This document shows, piece by piece, positions 1 through 5,502 of a stretch of DNA of 6,675 nucleotides. Position 1 is the first letter of the stretch. The number at the start of each line of letters is the position of its first letter. Below the pieces are notes generated by a model, which had not been told where the DNA came from, made no database searches, and worked only from the letters and a program-made list of their open reading frames with translations. The position numbers and the translations under genes are program-made. Source of the stretch: Ferrovum sp. (GTDB lineage Bacteria; Pseudomonadota; Gammaproteobacteria; Burkholderiales; Ferrovaceae); contig DAIDKJ010000074.1 of assembly GCA_027450105.1 (NCBI GenBank), forward strand, positions 1-6,675, given 5' to 3'.

Positions 1-855
1 AACGTGACGCAGATCGAGATGGCGCCGCGCATCCTGATCCGTGAAGACAGCGATGTGTCCGAATGGGCACGCGCAGCGCTCACCACAGACGGCGTGCAGG
101 TGCTGACCGATCACCAGGCGTTGCGCTGCGAAAAAGAAGGCGCGCACAAATACCTCGTGGTGGAGCATGAGGGCCAAGTACGGCGCATGGAATTCGATGC
201 CTTGATCTGTGCCGTGGGGCGCAGTGCGCGCCTGACAGGTTTTGGTCTGGAAGAGCTGGGTATTCCAACCCAGCGCACGGTCAGCACCAATGACTACCTG
301 GAAACCTTGTATCCGAATATCTTTGCAGCGGGCGATGTGGCGGGTCCTTACCAGTTTACCCACACCGCAGCCCATCAGGCCTGGTACGCGGCGGTGAACG
401 CATTATTCGGTCACTTCAAGCGGTTCAGGGTGGATTATTCGGTGGTACCTTGGGCAACCTTTATTGATCCGGAAGTGGCGCGTGTGGGATTGAACGAGCA
501 GGAAGCGCGCGAACGAGGTGTCGCCGTTGAAGTGACGAAATACGGTATCGACGATCTCGACCGGGCGATTGCCGATGGCACGGCACAGGGTTTCGTCAAG
601 GTACTCACCGTGCCGGGCAGGGACAAAATACTCGGCGTCACCATCGTGGGCGAACACGCGGGCGACCTTCTGGCGGAATTCGTGCTGGCGATGAAGCACG
701 GCCTCGGGTTGAACAAGATACTGGGCACCATCCACACCTACCCAACCTTGTCCGAGGCCAACAAATATGCGGCCGGAGAGTGGAAGCGCGCCCATGCGCC
801 ACTCAAGGTGCTAGCATGGCTGGAACGTTACCACACCTGGCAACGGGGGGGTTGA
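1..855 (+). CDS. FAD-dependent pyridine nucleotide-disulfide oxidoreductase, mercuric reductase-like (5' partial)
   Basis: Only the C-terminal 284 residues are visible; the frame is open at base 1 and the true start lies upstream, so the in-frame GTG at base 4 is not taken as the start. It shows the end of the NAD(P)-binding domain, the FAD-contacting segment NIFAAGDVAG (Gly-Asp near visible residues 111-112), and a full dimerisation domain starting around VPWATFIDPEVARVGL. These mark the MerA/lipoamide dehydrogenase family. At the catalytic His-Pro position near the C-terminus the sequence is IHTYPTLSE, so Tyr replaces the usual His while the Glu is kept. There is no C-terminal vicinal Cys pair, so it is unlikely to be a true mercuric reductase. 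Related proteins often carry an N-terminal TVP38/TMEM64-type membrane domain, which cannot be checked here. It overlaps the next gene and is probably its operon partner; substrate unknown. Confidence 0.9.
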   Translation, partial: NVTQIEMAPRILIREDSDVSEWARAALTTDGVQVLTDHQALRCEKEGAHKYLVVEHEGQVRRMEFDALICAVGRSARLTGFGLEELGIPTQRTVSTNDYLETLYPNIFAAGDVAGPYQFTHTAAHQAWYAAVNALFGHFKRFRVDYSVVPWATFIDPEVARVGLNEQEARERGVAVEVTKYGIDDLDRAIADGTAQGFVKVLTVPGRDKILGVTIVGEHAGDLLAEFVLAMKHGLGLNKILGTIHTYPTLSEANKYAAGEWKRAHAPLKVLAWLERYHTWQRGG

Positions 856-1532
856 GCTTGCGCTTGTCCATTATCGTGCCCATGCTCGACGAAGCGGTGC
901 AATTGCCGGAACTGCTGGCCCACTTGCGGCCTTTGCAACGCGCCGGATGCGAAATCATTTTTGCCGACGGGGGCAGTACGGATGGCTCTCCCGTTCTGGC
1001 CGAGATGACTGGATTTACGGTGCTCAACACTCCGCGGGGCAGAGCGCGCCAAATGAATGCCGCAGCCGCCGGTGCAACCGGTGATGTGCTGCTGTTCCTG
1101 CATGCCGACACGCGCTTGCCGCAGGGAGTATGCCAGCATATTGCCCATGCGCTAACCCATGGCACGCATGGCTGGGGGCGTTTTGATGTGTGCATTACAG
1201 GACGGCCTGTCATGTTGCGCGTGATTGGACGGATGATGAACTGGCGCTCGCGCCTCTCCGGCATTGCCACCGGCGATCAGGCCATCTTTGTGCAACGCGC
1301 CCTATTCGAGCACATACAGGGCTACCCGGATCAACCGCTGATGGAAGATGTGGCGCTTTGCAAGCGTCTCCTGAGTTTTTCCCGCCCTGCCTGCATCGCA
1401 CAGTGCGTGCTGACTTCCGGAAGACGCTGGGAAGCACAGGGCGTGTGGCGCACGATTTTCCTGATGTGGCGTTTGCGCTGGGCGTATTGGCGGGGCGTGA
1501 GCGCCAGCGAACTGGCCAAGGCTTACCGATGA
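816..1532 (+). CDS. Family 2 glycosyltransferase, TIGR04283-like (arsenosugar biosynthesis associated)
   Basis: About 238 residues of a GT-A fold glycosyltransferase that probably transfers a sugar from a nucleotide donor in the cytoplasm. Numbering from the ATG at 816, the nucleotide-binding DGGSTDG is at residues 51-57, followed by the typical GRARQMNAAAA stretch. The metal-binding region LLFLHADTRLP has its Asp near residue 98. An acidic PLMEDVALCKRL motif (Glu/Asp 177-178) and a C-terminal TSGRRWE segment follow. This motif set matches the family found beside ArsM/ArsS genes. The start is uncertain. ATG 816 has an AAGG seven bases upstream but overlaps the preceding gene by 40 bases. Similarity to the family begins only at RLSIIVPMLDE, so TTG 858 (behind a seven-G run) or TTG 852 (overlapping the TGA) are credible alternatives; GTG 780 is less likely. 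The stop overlaps the next start (ATGA), indicating translational coupling. The exact substrate is inferred from context only. Confidence 0.9.
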   Translation: MAGTLPHLATGGLSLRLSIIVPMLDEAVQLPELLAHLRPLQRAGCEIIFADGGSTDGSPVLAEMTGFTVLNTPRGRARQMNAAAAGATGDVLLFLHADTRLPQGVCQHIAHALTHGTHGWGRFDVCITGRPVMLRVIGRMMNWRSRLSGIATGDQAIFVQRALFEHIQGYPDQPLMEDVALCKRLLSFSRPACIAQCVLTSGRRWEAQGVWRTIFLMWRLRWAYWRGVSASELAKAYR

Positions 1533-2152
1533 AACCCGTGCGCACCATCATCTTTGCCAAGGCGCCCCAAGCGGGATTTGCCAAAACCCGTTTAATCCCG
1601 GCATTGGGTCAGAAGGGCGCAGCAGAGCTTGCGCGGCAGATGCTGTTGCGTACCTTGCAGGAGGCCCTGGCCGCGAACCTTGGCCCGGTGGAGTTGTGCG
1701 TGACACCTGCAATCACTGACGTGGCTTGGCAAGATATTGCCTTGCCGTCGGGCGTTGAAATCAGCGACCAGGGAGCAGGCGATCTTGGCGCGCGGATGGC
1801 GCGTGCTGCTGGGCAGGGTATCGAGCGCGGGCAATCGGTTCTGTTGATTGGGACCGACTGCGTGGAGATGTCTGCGGCCTTGTTGTGCGAAGCCGCGCAC
1901 GCCTTGCTCGAACACGACGCGGTCATCCATGGCACCACCGATGGGGGCTATACAGTGCTTGGCATGAGGCAGTTCAATCCTTACCTGTTTGTTAGCATGC
2001 CCTGGAGTACCGATGCAGTCGCCTTCATCACCATTGTCCGTCTGGGGCAACTCGGCTGGTCGGTGCATGTGGGACAGATGCTGCATGATGTGGATGAAGC
2101 GCAGGATTTAAAGCACCTGCCTGAAGCCTGGAAGTCCGATGTGGGGCTGTAA
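1529..2152 (+). CDS. DUF2064/TIGR04282-like glycosyltransferase (arsenosugar biosynthesis associated)
   Basis: A 207-residue protein with a nucleotidyltransferase-like Rossmann fold. The N-terminal FAKAPQAGFAKTRL (residues 9-22) is the nucleotide-binding loop of the family. GDLGARM (85-90) follows, then LIGTDC with Asp110, the TDGGYTVLG motif (137-145) and MPWSTDAV (157-164). LHDVDEAQDL (185-194) is the usual ending. The start ATG lies inside the stop of the previous gene (ATGA), so the two are almost certainly co-translated. The same pair occurs in many bacteria beside radical-SAM and methyltransferase genes and is now linked to arsenosugar formation. The family usually has PAEDGGY or similar, where this protein has GTTDGGY, which keeps the Asp-Gly-Gly-Tyr core. 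Product assignment is strong; the reaction is inferred. Confidence 0.92.
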   Translation: MKPVRTIIFAKAPQAGFAKTRLIPALGQKGAAELARQMLLRTLQEALAANLGPVELCVTPAITDVAWQDIALPSGVEISDQGAGDLGARMARAAGQGIERGQSVLLIGTDCVEMSAALLCEAAHALLEHDAVIHGTTDGGYTVLGMRQFNPYLFVSMPWSTDAVAFITIVRLGQLGWSVHVGQMLHDVDEAQDLKHLPEAWKSDVGL

Positions 2153-2174
2153 CGGCTTTTCGGTACAAGGAAGT

Positions 2175-2222
2175 AATGACTCCATGGCGCAGAGATGCAA
2201 TGACTCCATGGCGCTGGGATCA
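2175..2222 (+). repeat. Two-copy 24-base tandem repeat
   Basis: Two adjacent 24-base units (2175-2198 and 2199-2222) share their first 16 bases exactly (AATGACTCCATGGCGC) and match at about 20 of 24 positions overall. Each contains the palindrome CCATGG. They lie between the stop of the DUF2064 gene and the predicted arsM promoter. They could be a recent slippage duplication or a pair of binding sites; nothing in the sequence decides. Confidence 0.8.
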
Positions 2223-2244
2223 TGCTTATCCAGCGCTCTTGGGA

Positions 2245-2273
2245 TGGACATGGATAAACCGGATGGATAGACT
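2245..2273 (+). promoter_or_regulatory. Predicted sigma70-type promoter for arsM
   Basis: A -35 box TGGACA (2245-2250; five of six to TTGACA) is followed after exactly 17 bases by a -10 box TAGACT (2268-2273; four of six, keeping the first T, the A and the last T). A start site near 2280 would give a leader of about 100 bases before arsM. This suggests arsM and the propeller gene can be transcribed separately from the upstream three-gene set. It is a prediction from consensus match only. Confidence 0.45.
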
Positions 2274-2309
2274 TTGCGCAGTGAGACCTAAAAACTTGTG
2301 GGATTCGCG

Positions 2310-2345
2310 TTGCAAGATGCAAGCAGTGCACGGCAGTTTGCCGTG
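2310..2345 (+). promoter_or_regulatory. Two adjacent dyads in the arsM leader
   Basis: The first dyad is TTGCA-AGA-TGCAA (2310-2322). The second is a perfect seven-base-pair stem with a three-base loop, CACGGCA-GTT-TGCCGTG (2329-2345), ending 34 bases before the arsM ATG. Both fall between the predicted promoter and the ribosome binding site. They may be a repressor site or an RNA hairpin in the leader. There is no T-run after the stem, so it is not a classical terminator. Neither matches a known ArsR operator that I can recognise. Confidence 0.4.
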
Positions 2346-2379
2346 TGAAGCTCAACGTCTCGTCATTTGAGGAACGAAC

Positions 2380-3417
2380 ATGCATGAAGCAGTGAAGGAC
2401 TATTATGGCAAGCAACTTCAGAATTCCGATGATCTGAAGACCACGGCCTGTTGCGATGCCTCGCACATGCCGCACTGGCTCAAGCCGCTGCTGGCACGTA
2501 TCCACCCGGAAGTGAAGTCGCGCTATTACGGTTGCGGACTGGTTTGTCCTGCGCTGCTTCAGGGCTGTCGTATCCTCGATCTCGGTAGCGGATCGGGCCG
2601 GGATGTGTATGCGCTGGCACAACTGGTTGGTGAAAGTGGCCGGGTTGTGGGCGTGGATATGACTGATGAGCAACTGGCTGTGGCAGAACAATATCGCTCC
2701 TATCACGCAGAACTATTTGGGTTTGACAACGTCACGTTCAAGCGGGGCTACATCGAAAAGCTGGACGAACTGGGTTTGGAGAATGGCAGTTTCCACATCA
2801 TCGTGTCGAATTGCGTGATCAATCTGTCGCCGGACAAGGATGCGGTGCTGCGAGAAGTTCATCGCCTGCTCAAACCGGGTGGGGAGTTTTACTTTTCGGA
2901 TGTCTATGCTGATCGCCGTGTGCCAGATACCGTGCGCAACGATCCGGTGTTGTATGGGGAGTGTCTGGGTGGCGCGCTGTACTGGAATGATTTCATCAGT
3001 CTGTCCAGACGGCAGGGCTTTGCGGATCCACGCTTGGTGGACAGCAAGCCGTTGAAGGTGACCGATGCCAAGCTCGCTGAACGGGTTGGAAACATCCGGT
3101 TTTTTTCAGCAACCTATCGGCTGTTCAAACTGGATGGATTGGAGCCGGGCTGTGAAGACTATGGCCAGGCGGTGGTTTATCGCGGGACGATACCCGATCA
3201 CACACATCGTTTTATTCTGGATGCGCATCATGACATGGAAGCGGGCCAAGTATTCCCGGTTTGCGGCAACACCTGGCGAATGTTGCAGGAAACCCGATTT
3301 CAACCGCATTTTGACTTCATCGGAGATTTCAGCCGACACTACGGAATTTTTCCGGGATGTGGTAGCGATATTCCCTTCGTGCCGCAGGAAGACACAACCA
3401 CGTCCGGCTGCTGTTAG
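2380..3417 (+). CDS. arsM: Arsenite S-adenosylmethionine methyltransferase ArsM
   Basis: A 345-residue cytosolic enzyme that transfers methyl groups from SAM to trivalent arsenic. The start has a GAGGA ribosome site (2369-2373) six bases upstream. The family hallmark DLKTTACC is at residues 18-25. The SAM-binding DLGSGSGRD is at 67-75, acidic strand end VGVDM at 90-94, and SNCVINLSPDKD at 143-154. Four cysteines fit the arsenic-binding set by spacing: Cys24 (or 25), Cys52 in YYGCG, Cys145 in SNCVINL and Cys195 in GECLGG. These correspond to Cys44, 72, 174 and 224 of the Cyanidioschyzon enzyme. The C-terminal domain contains YRGTIPDH, DAHH and HYGIFPGC, and the protein ends in a vicinal pair (SGCC), usual for the long bacterial form. 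Its stop overlaps the ribosome site of the next gene. Next to the two glycosyltransferase genes it fits arsenosugar synthesis rather than simple volatilisation, but ArsS is not seen here. Confidence 0.95.
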   Translation: MHEAVKDYYGKQLQNSDDLKTTACCDASHMPHWLKPLLARIHPEVKSRYYGCGLVCPALLQGCRILDLGSGSGRDVYALAQLVGESGRVVGVDMTDEQLAVAEQYRSYHAELFGFDNVTFKRGYIEKLDELGLENGSFHIIVSNCVINLSPDKDAVLREVHRLLKPGGEFYFSDVYADRRVPDTVRNDPVLYGECLGGALYWNDFISLSRRQGFADPRLVDSKPLKVTDAKLAERVGNIRFFSATYRLFKLDGLEPGCEDYGQAVVYRGTIPDHTHRFILDAHHDMEAGQVFPVCGNTWRMLQETRFQPHFDFIGDFSRHYGIFPGCGSDIPFVPQEDTTTSGCC

Positions 3418-3422
3418 GGAGG
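3416..3422 (+). promoter_or_regulatory. Strong ribosome binding site that points to a non-ATG start
   Basis: AGGGAGG overlaps the arsM stop codon. No ATG or GTG follows at a useful distance in the propeller-protein frame. The in-frame codon four bases after the site is CTG (3427). Starting there gives a complete secretion signal, whereas the first in-frame TTG (3448) is 25 bases away. Confidence 0.6.
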
Positions 3423-3426
3423 CATT

Positions 3427-4611
3427 CTGAAAACGATCCTGTTTTGCTTGCTCTTATGCGGGCTTTGGCCTGCGAGTGTGAGTGCTGGCGAGATGACTGC
3501 CCCTGCGGTCAATGTCTATCGTGGCATTGGCCCGGAGAATCTGGCCCCCGCAGTGCGCGCCGATCTGGCGCGGGTGTATGTCCCCAATCTGCGCTCTAAC
3601 GATGTATCTGTCATCGATCCGGGCACGCTGAAAGTGGTGGACCGGTTCAAGGTGGGAGCCAGCCCCCAGCATGTGGTACCGGCCTGGGATTTACGTACCT
3701 TATGGGTGGCCAATAACGACGAACGACATGCCCACGGGAGTCTTACGCCCATCGATCCGCGTACCGGCAAGCCGGGTCACGCCATACCGGTGGATGATCC
3801 TTACAATCTTTACTTTACGCCCGACGGACGTTCGGCCATCGTGGTGGCCGAAGCGCGTCGTCGTCTGGATTTTCGTGATCCCCAGCGGATGGTTTTGCAA
3901 TATTCCATTGCCACGCCGGATTGCGGGGGAATCAATCATGCGGATTTTTCGGCGGATGGCCGATATGTCCTGTTTACCTGCGAATTCAGTGGCAGTGTCG
4001 TCAAAATAGATCTGCAGCAACGCAAGGTGTTGGGTTACTTGAAACTCCATATGCCGGCCACCCGCTTCATCGAAGCTCCGGGTCAGGTGGCTCAGGGAGC
4101 CAGTGGAATTTGCAGTGTTGCCCGGGGCATGCCCCAGGATATACGGATCTCTCCCGATGGCAAACGCTTTTATGTGGCGGATATGGAGGCCGATGGATTA
4201 CACGTGCTGGACGGCGATCGATTCAAGGAAATCGGGTTTATCACCACGGGCATGGGGACTCACGGGCTGTATCCGAGTCGGGATGGAAAACTGCTCTATG
4301 TGGCCAATCGTGGTACGCATCAGATTCATGGTAAGCCCCATGGGCCAGGAGGGGTTACGGTAATCGATTTTTCCACAGAAAAAATTCTCCACCAGTGGTC
4401 GGTTCCTGGCGGAGGCAGTCCGGATATGGGAAATGTGTCTGCCGACGGTAAATATCTGTGGTTATCTGGCCGGTTTGATGATGTGGTCTATCGATTTGAT
4501 ACCACGACTGGGCACGTGGATCAGATCAAAGTGGGCGAAGAGCCCCATGGCCTGACCGTATGGCCTCAACCAGGGCGATACTCCCTGGGGCATACGGGTA
4601 ATTTACGTTAA
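3427..4611 (+). CDS. Secreted YVTN-repeat beta-propeller protein (YncE/cytochrome D1-like fold)
   Basis: About 394 residues if begun at CTG 3427. The N-terminus is then MKTILFCLLLCGLWPASVSA, a textbook Sec signal with a likely cut after Ala20, so the protein is periplasmic or outside the cell. The rest is beta-propeller blades: RVYVPNLRSNDVSVIDPGTL, TLWVANND, LYFTPDGRSAIVVAEA, ADFSADGRYVLFTC, IRISPDGKRFYVAD, KLLYVANRGTH and NVSADGKYLWLSGR. It ends with GEEPHGLTVWPQPG. Such proteins include lactonase-like and cytochrome-cd1-like folds; no CXXCH heme site or recognised catalytic set is visible, so function is unknown. Several blade-edge His residues (HVV, HGLY, HGLT) and Cys in DCGG, FTCEF and GICS could bind a ligand. 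It is expected to be co-transcribed with arsM. The body call is firm; the start is not, with TTG 3448 the conventional alternative. Confidence 0.88.
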   Translation: MKTILFCLLLCGLWPASVSAGEMTAPAVNVYRGIGPENLAPAVRADLARVYVPNLRSNDVSVIDPGTLKVVDRFKVGASPQHVVPAWDLRTLWVANNDERHAHGSLTPIDPRTGKPGHAIPVDDPYNLYFTPDGRSAIVVAEARRRLDFRDPQRMVLQYSIATPDCGGINHADFSADGRYVLFTCEFSGSVVKIDLQQRKVLGYLKLHMPATRFIEAPGQVAQGASGICSVARGMPQDIRISPDGKRFYVADMEADGLHVLDGDRFKEIGFITTGMGTHGLYPSRDGKLLYVANRGTHQIHGKPHGPGGVTVIDFSTEKILHQWSVPGGGSPDMGNVSADGKYLWLSGRFDDVVYRFDTTTGHVDQIKVGEEPHGLTVWPQPGRYSLGHTGNLR

Positions 4612-4622
4612 GGAGATGTGGT

Positions 4623-4661
4623 TTGAATCGCTTCTTGGGACGTGCCGTACACAACAAGTAA
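4623..4661 (+). other. Possible 12-codon mini-ORF with good ribosome site, or remnant of a lost operon gene
   Basis: Just after the propeller stop, AAGGAG (4610-4615) is followed seven bases later by TTG (4623), which opens a 12-codon frame, LNRFLGRAVHNK, ended by TAA. The ribosome site is as good as any in the window, yet no long frame follows. It may be a tiny peptide or the intact start of a gene whose body was deleted. It may also be chance. Confidence 0.2.
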
Positions 4662-4708
4662 ACGGTTGCTAATGGCGCCAGTGACTATCGTGTTTAGAAA
4701 TCAGGGCT

Positions 4709-4760
4709 ACCTGAACGGGAGGAATAACCGCCAATCAGGGATCGGCGGTTAGGTTCAGGT
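4709..4760. terminator. Nested stem structure between convergent genes
   Basis: An outer eight-base-pair stem (ACCTGAAC 4709-4716 with GTTCAGGT 4753-4760) encloses an inner eight-base-pair stem (TAACCGCC 4725-4732 with GGCGGTTA 4744-4751, 11-base loop). On the - strand the outer arm begins in the HU stop codon; on the + strand it lies about 100 bases past the propeller gene. This position suits a shared terminator. A true U-tract is missing: only a CATTTCTTCTT stretch follows on +, and nothing clear on -. A competing short stem (TCAGG 4701-4705 with CCTGA 4710-4714) is possible. Confidence 0.45.
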
Positions 4761-5053
4761 CATTTCTTCTTGGCTTTTGCTCCGGCAACCGCAGACTTGA
4801 ACGTGGCCCCTGCGGTAAAGCGGGGCACGGTGGATGCGGCAATCTTGATCTCTTTCCCGGTTTGAGGGTTGCGACCTGTGCGTGCAGCGCGTTTAGCCGA
4901 TTTGAAGGCGCCAAATCCAACCAGAGTAACGGTGTCTCCCTTTGAAACGGCCTTCACAATGGCGTCCAGCGTGGCCGCAAGGGCTCTTTCTGCGGCAGCC
5001 TTGGACAAGTCGGTTTCCTTGGCAATCGATTCAACAAGTTCTGATTTATTCAT
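4760..5053 (-). CDS. hupB: DNA-binding protein HU (beta-like)
   Basis: A 97-residue histone-like DNABII protein that bends and compacts DNA in the nucleoid and helps replication, repair and transcription. The start at 5053 is set by AGGAG seven bases upstream and by the canonical N-terminus MNKSELVESIAKETDLSKA. The DNABII signature runs GFGAFKSAKRAARTGRNPQT (residues 46-65), with the DNA-intercalating RNP at 61-63 on the beta arm. The C-terminus adds a short Ala/Lys tail (GAKAKKK), common in Betaproteobacteria. The frame stays open upstream to 5215, but that extension has no ribosome site or family similarity. It points toward the arsenic region and appears to be its own transcription unit. 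HU versus IHF: the N-terminal and arm sequences favour HU. Confidence 0.95.
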   Translation of the reverse strand: MNKSELVESIAKETDLSKAAAERALAATLDAIVKAVSKGDTVTLVGFGAFKSAKRAARTGRNPQTGKEIKIAASTVPRFTAGATFKSAVAGAKAKKK

Positions 5054-5356
5054 TCGACATCTCCTCGTTACATGGTTTGGATGGACAAAAGGCAAATTCG
5101 GTTGATACGGGTCTCTCGATAGGCGGCAATCAACAGCTTCTTGAACCAGCAATGCTGGACAAGCCGCCTGCACAAGCACCTTCAGGCCAGAACTGAAGAT
5201 GCATGATCGTACCAAACATCACGACGGATGAGAACGAATTTTGTGGCTGCGCCGACAATTCTTTCAGGTTTTGATAATAGCCCGTATTCTTGAGGCGCAT
5301 CAAGGAATGCTGGACGGGGTCTTGTTATGGTCATGATCTGTCCAGTCCAACCAGCC

Positions 5357-5391
5357 ATGGAGCCCAGTTTTTTGTTGCGCAACTGTAGACG
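5357..5391 (-). repeat. Inverted-repeat arm, possible remnant of a four-cysteine-protein paralogue
   Basis: Read on the - strand, this 35-base block matches the + strand block 5623-5657 at 28 positions, with 18 in a row identical (TGCGCAACAAAAAACTGG; 5364-5381). In the matching frame both read LQLRNKKL. Within these shared residues all three base differences are synonymous (CTA/CTG, CAG/CAA, TTG/CTG), which points to divergence under coding constraint rather than to a structural element. Confidence 0.6.
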
Positions 5392-5450
5392 ATGGTTGAA
5401 CCTGTTTGATGGGTTAACCGGCTTTTTCAGGTGCTGCAGTGGGTTGGCGT

Positions 5451-5471
5451 CCTGTGTCTTCCCGCCACAGG
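5451..5471 (+). promoter_or_regulatory. Small dyad upstream of the four-cysteine gene
   Basis: CCTGTG (5451-5456) and CACAGG (5466-5471) form a six-base-pair stem with a nine-base loop, ending 31 bases before the ATG at 5503. It could be an operator or a leader hairpin; role unknown. Confidence 0.25.
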
Positions 5472-5502
5472 TAACGGCGTAAATACAGGAGAGAAAAAGT
5501 GT

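Larger units (their letters stand above)
5054..5502. other. 449-base intergenic region, no convincing gene
   Basis: This gap lies between two divergent genes (HU on -, four-cysteine protein on +), so it must hold both promoters, but no strong -35/-10 pair stands out. For HU a weak TTGCCG, 16 bases, TATCAA (- strand) is possible. The gap contains a CCAGC-AAT-GCTGG dyad (5146-5158), the 10-mer AATGCTGGAC twice (5151-5160 and 5306-5315), the palindrome GGTTAACC (5412-5419), and one arm of a coding-like inverted repeat (5357-5391). A - strand frame is open from 5706 to 5182, mostly opposite the neighbouring gene, with no start or ribosome site in the gap. Confidence 0.5.

Noticed and set aside
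1..855. Mercuric reductase (merA) assignment
   Set aside because: The C-terminal Cys pair that defines functional MerA is absent and there is no mer operon context.
1190..1528. Upstream extension of the DUF2064 frame
   Set aside because: It is out of frame with the glycosyltransferase that clearly occupies this stretch; the family N-terminus begins exactly at ATG 1529.
2176..2370. 64-codon + frame with AAGGAAG just upstream and a stop overlapping the arsM ribosome site
   Set aside because: Its repeat MTPWR comes from the tandem DNA repeat, the Trp/Arg-rich composition is unlike a real protein, the ribosome spacing is very short and the predicted arsM promoter lies inside it.
1981..2706. 241-codon open frame on the - strand
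   Set aside because: It lies opposite the DUF2064 gene, the arsM promoter gap and the start of arsM, both well supported. It has no family similarity or ribosome site and reads like low-complexity antisense.
3065..3430. 121-codon + frame inside arsM
   Set aside because: It is a shifted frame of the arsM C-terminal domain, whose own frame holds conserved family motifs to the end.
5098..5150. HU promoter candidates on the - strand
   Set aside because: The best pairs match consensus at only four of six bases per box and more than one is equally good, so none is listed as a feature.
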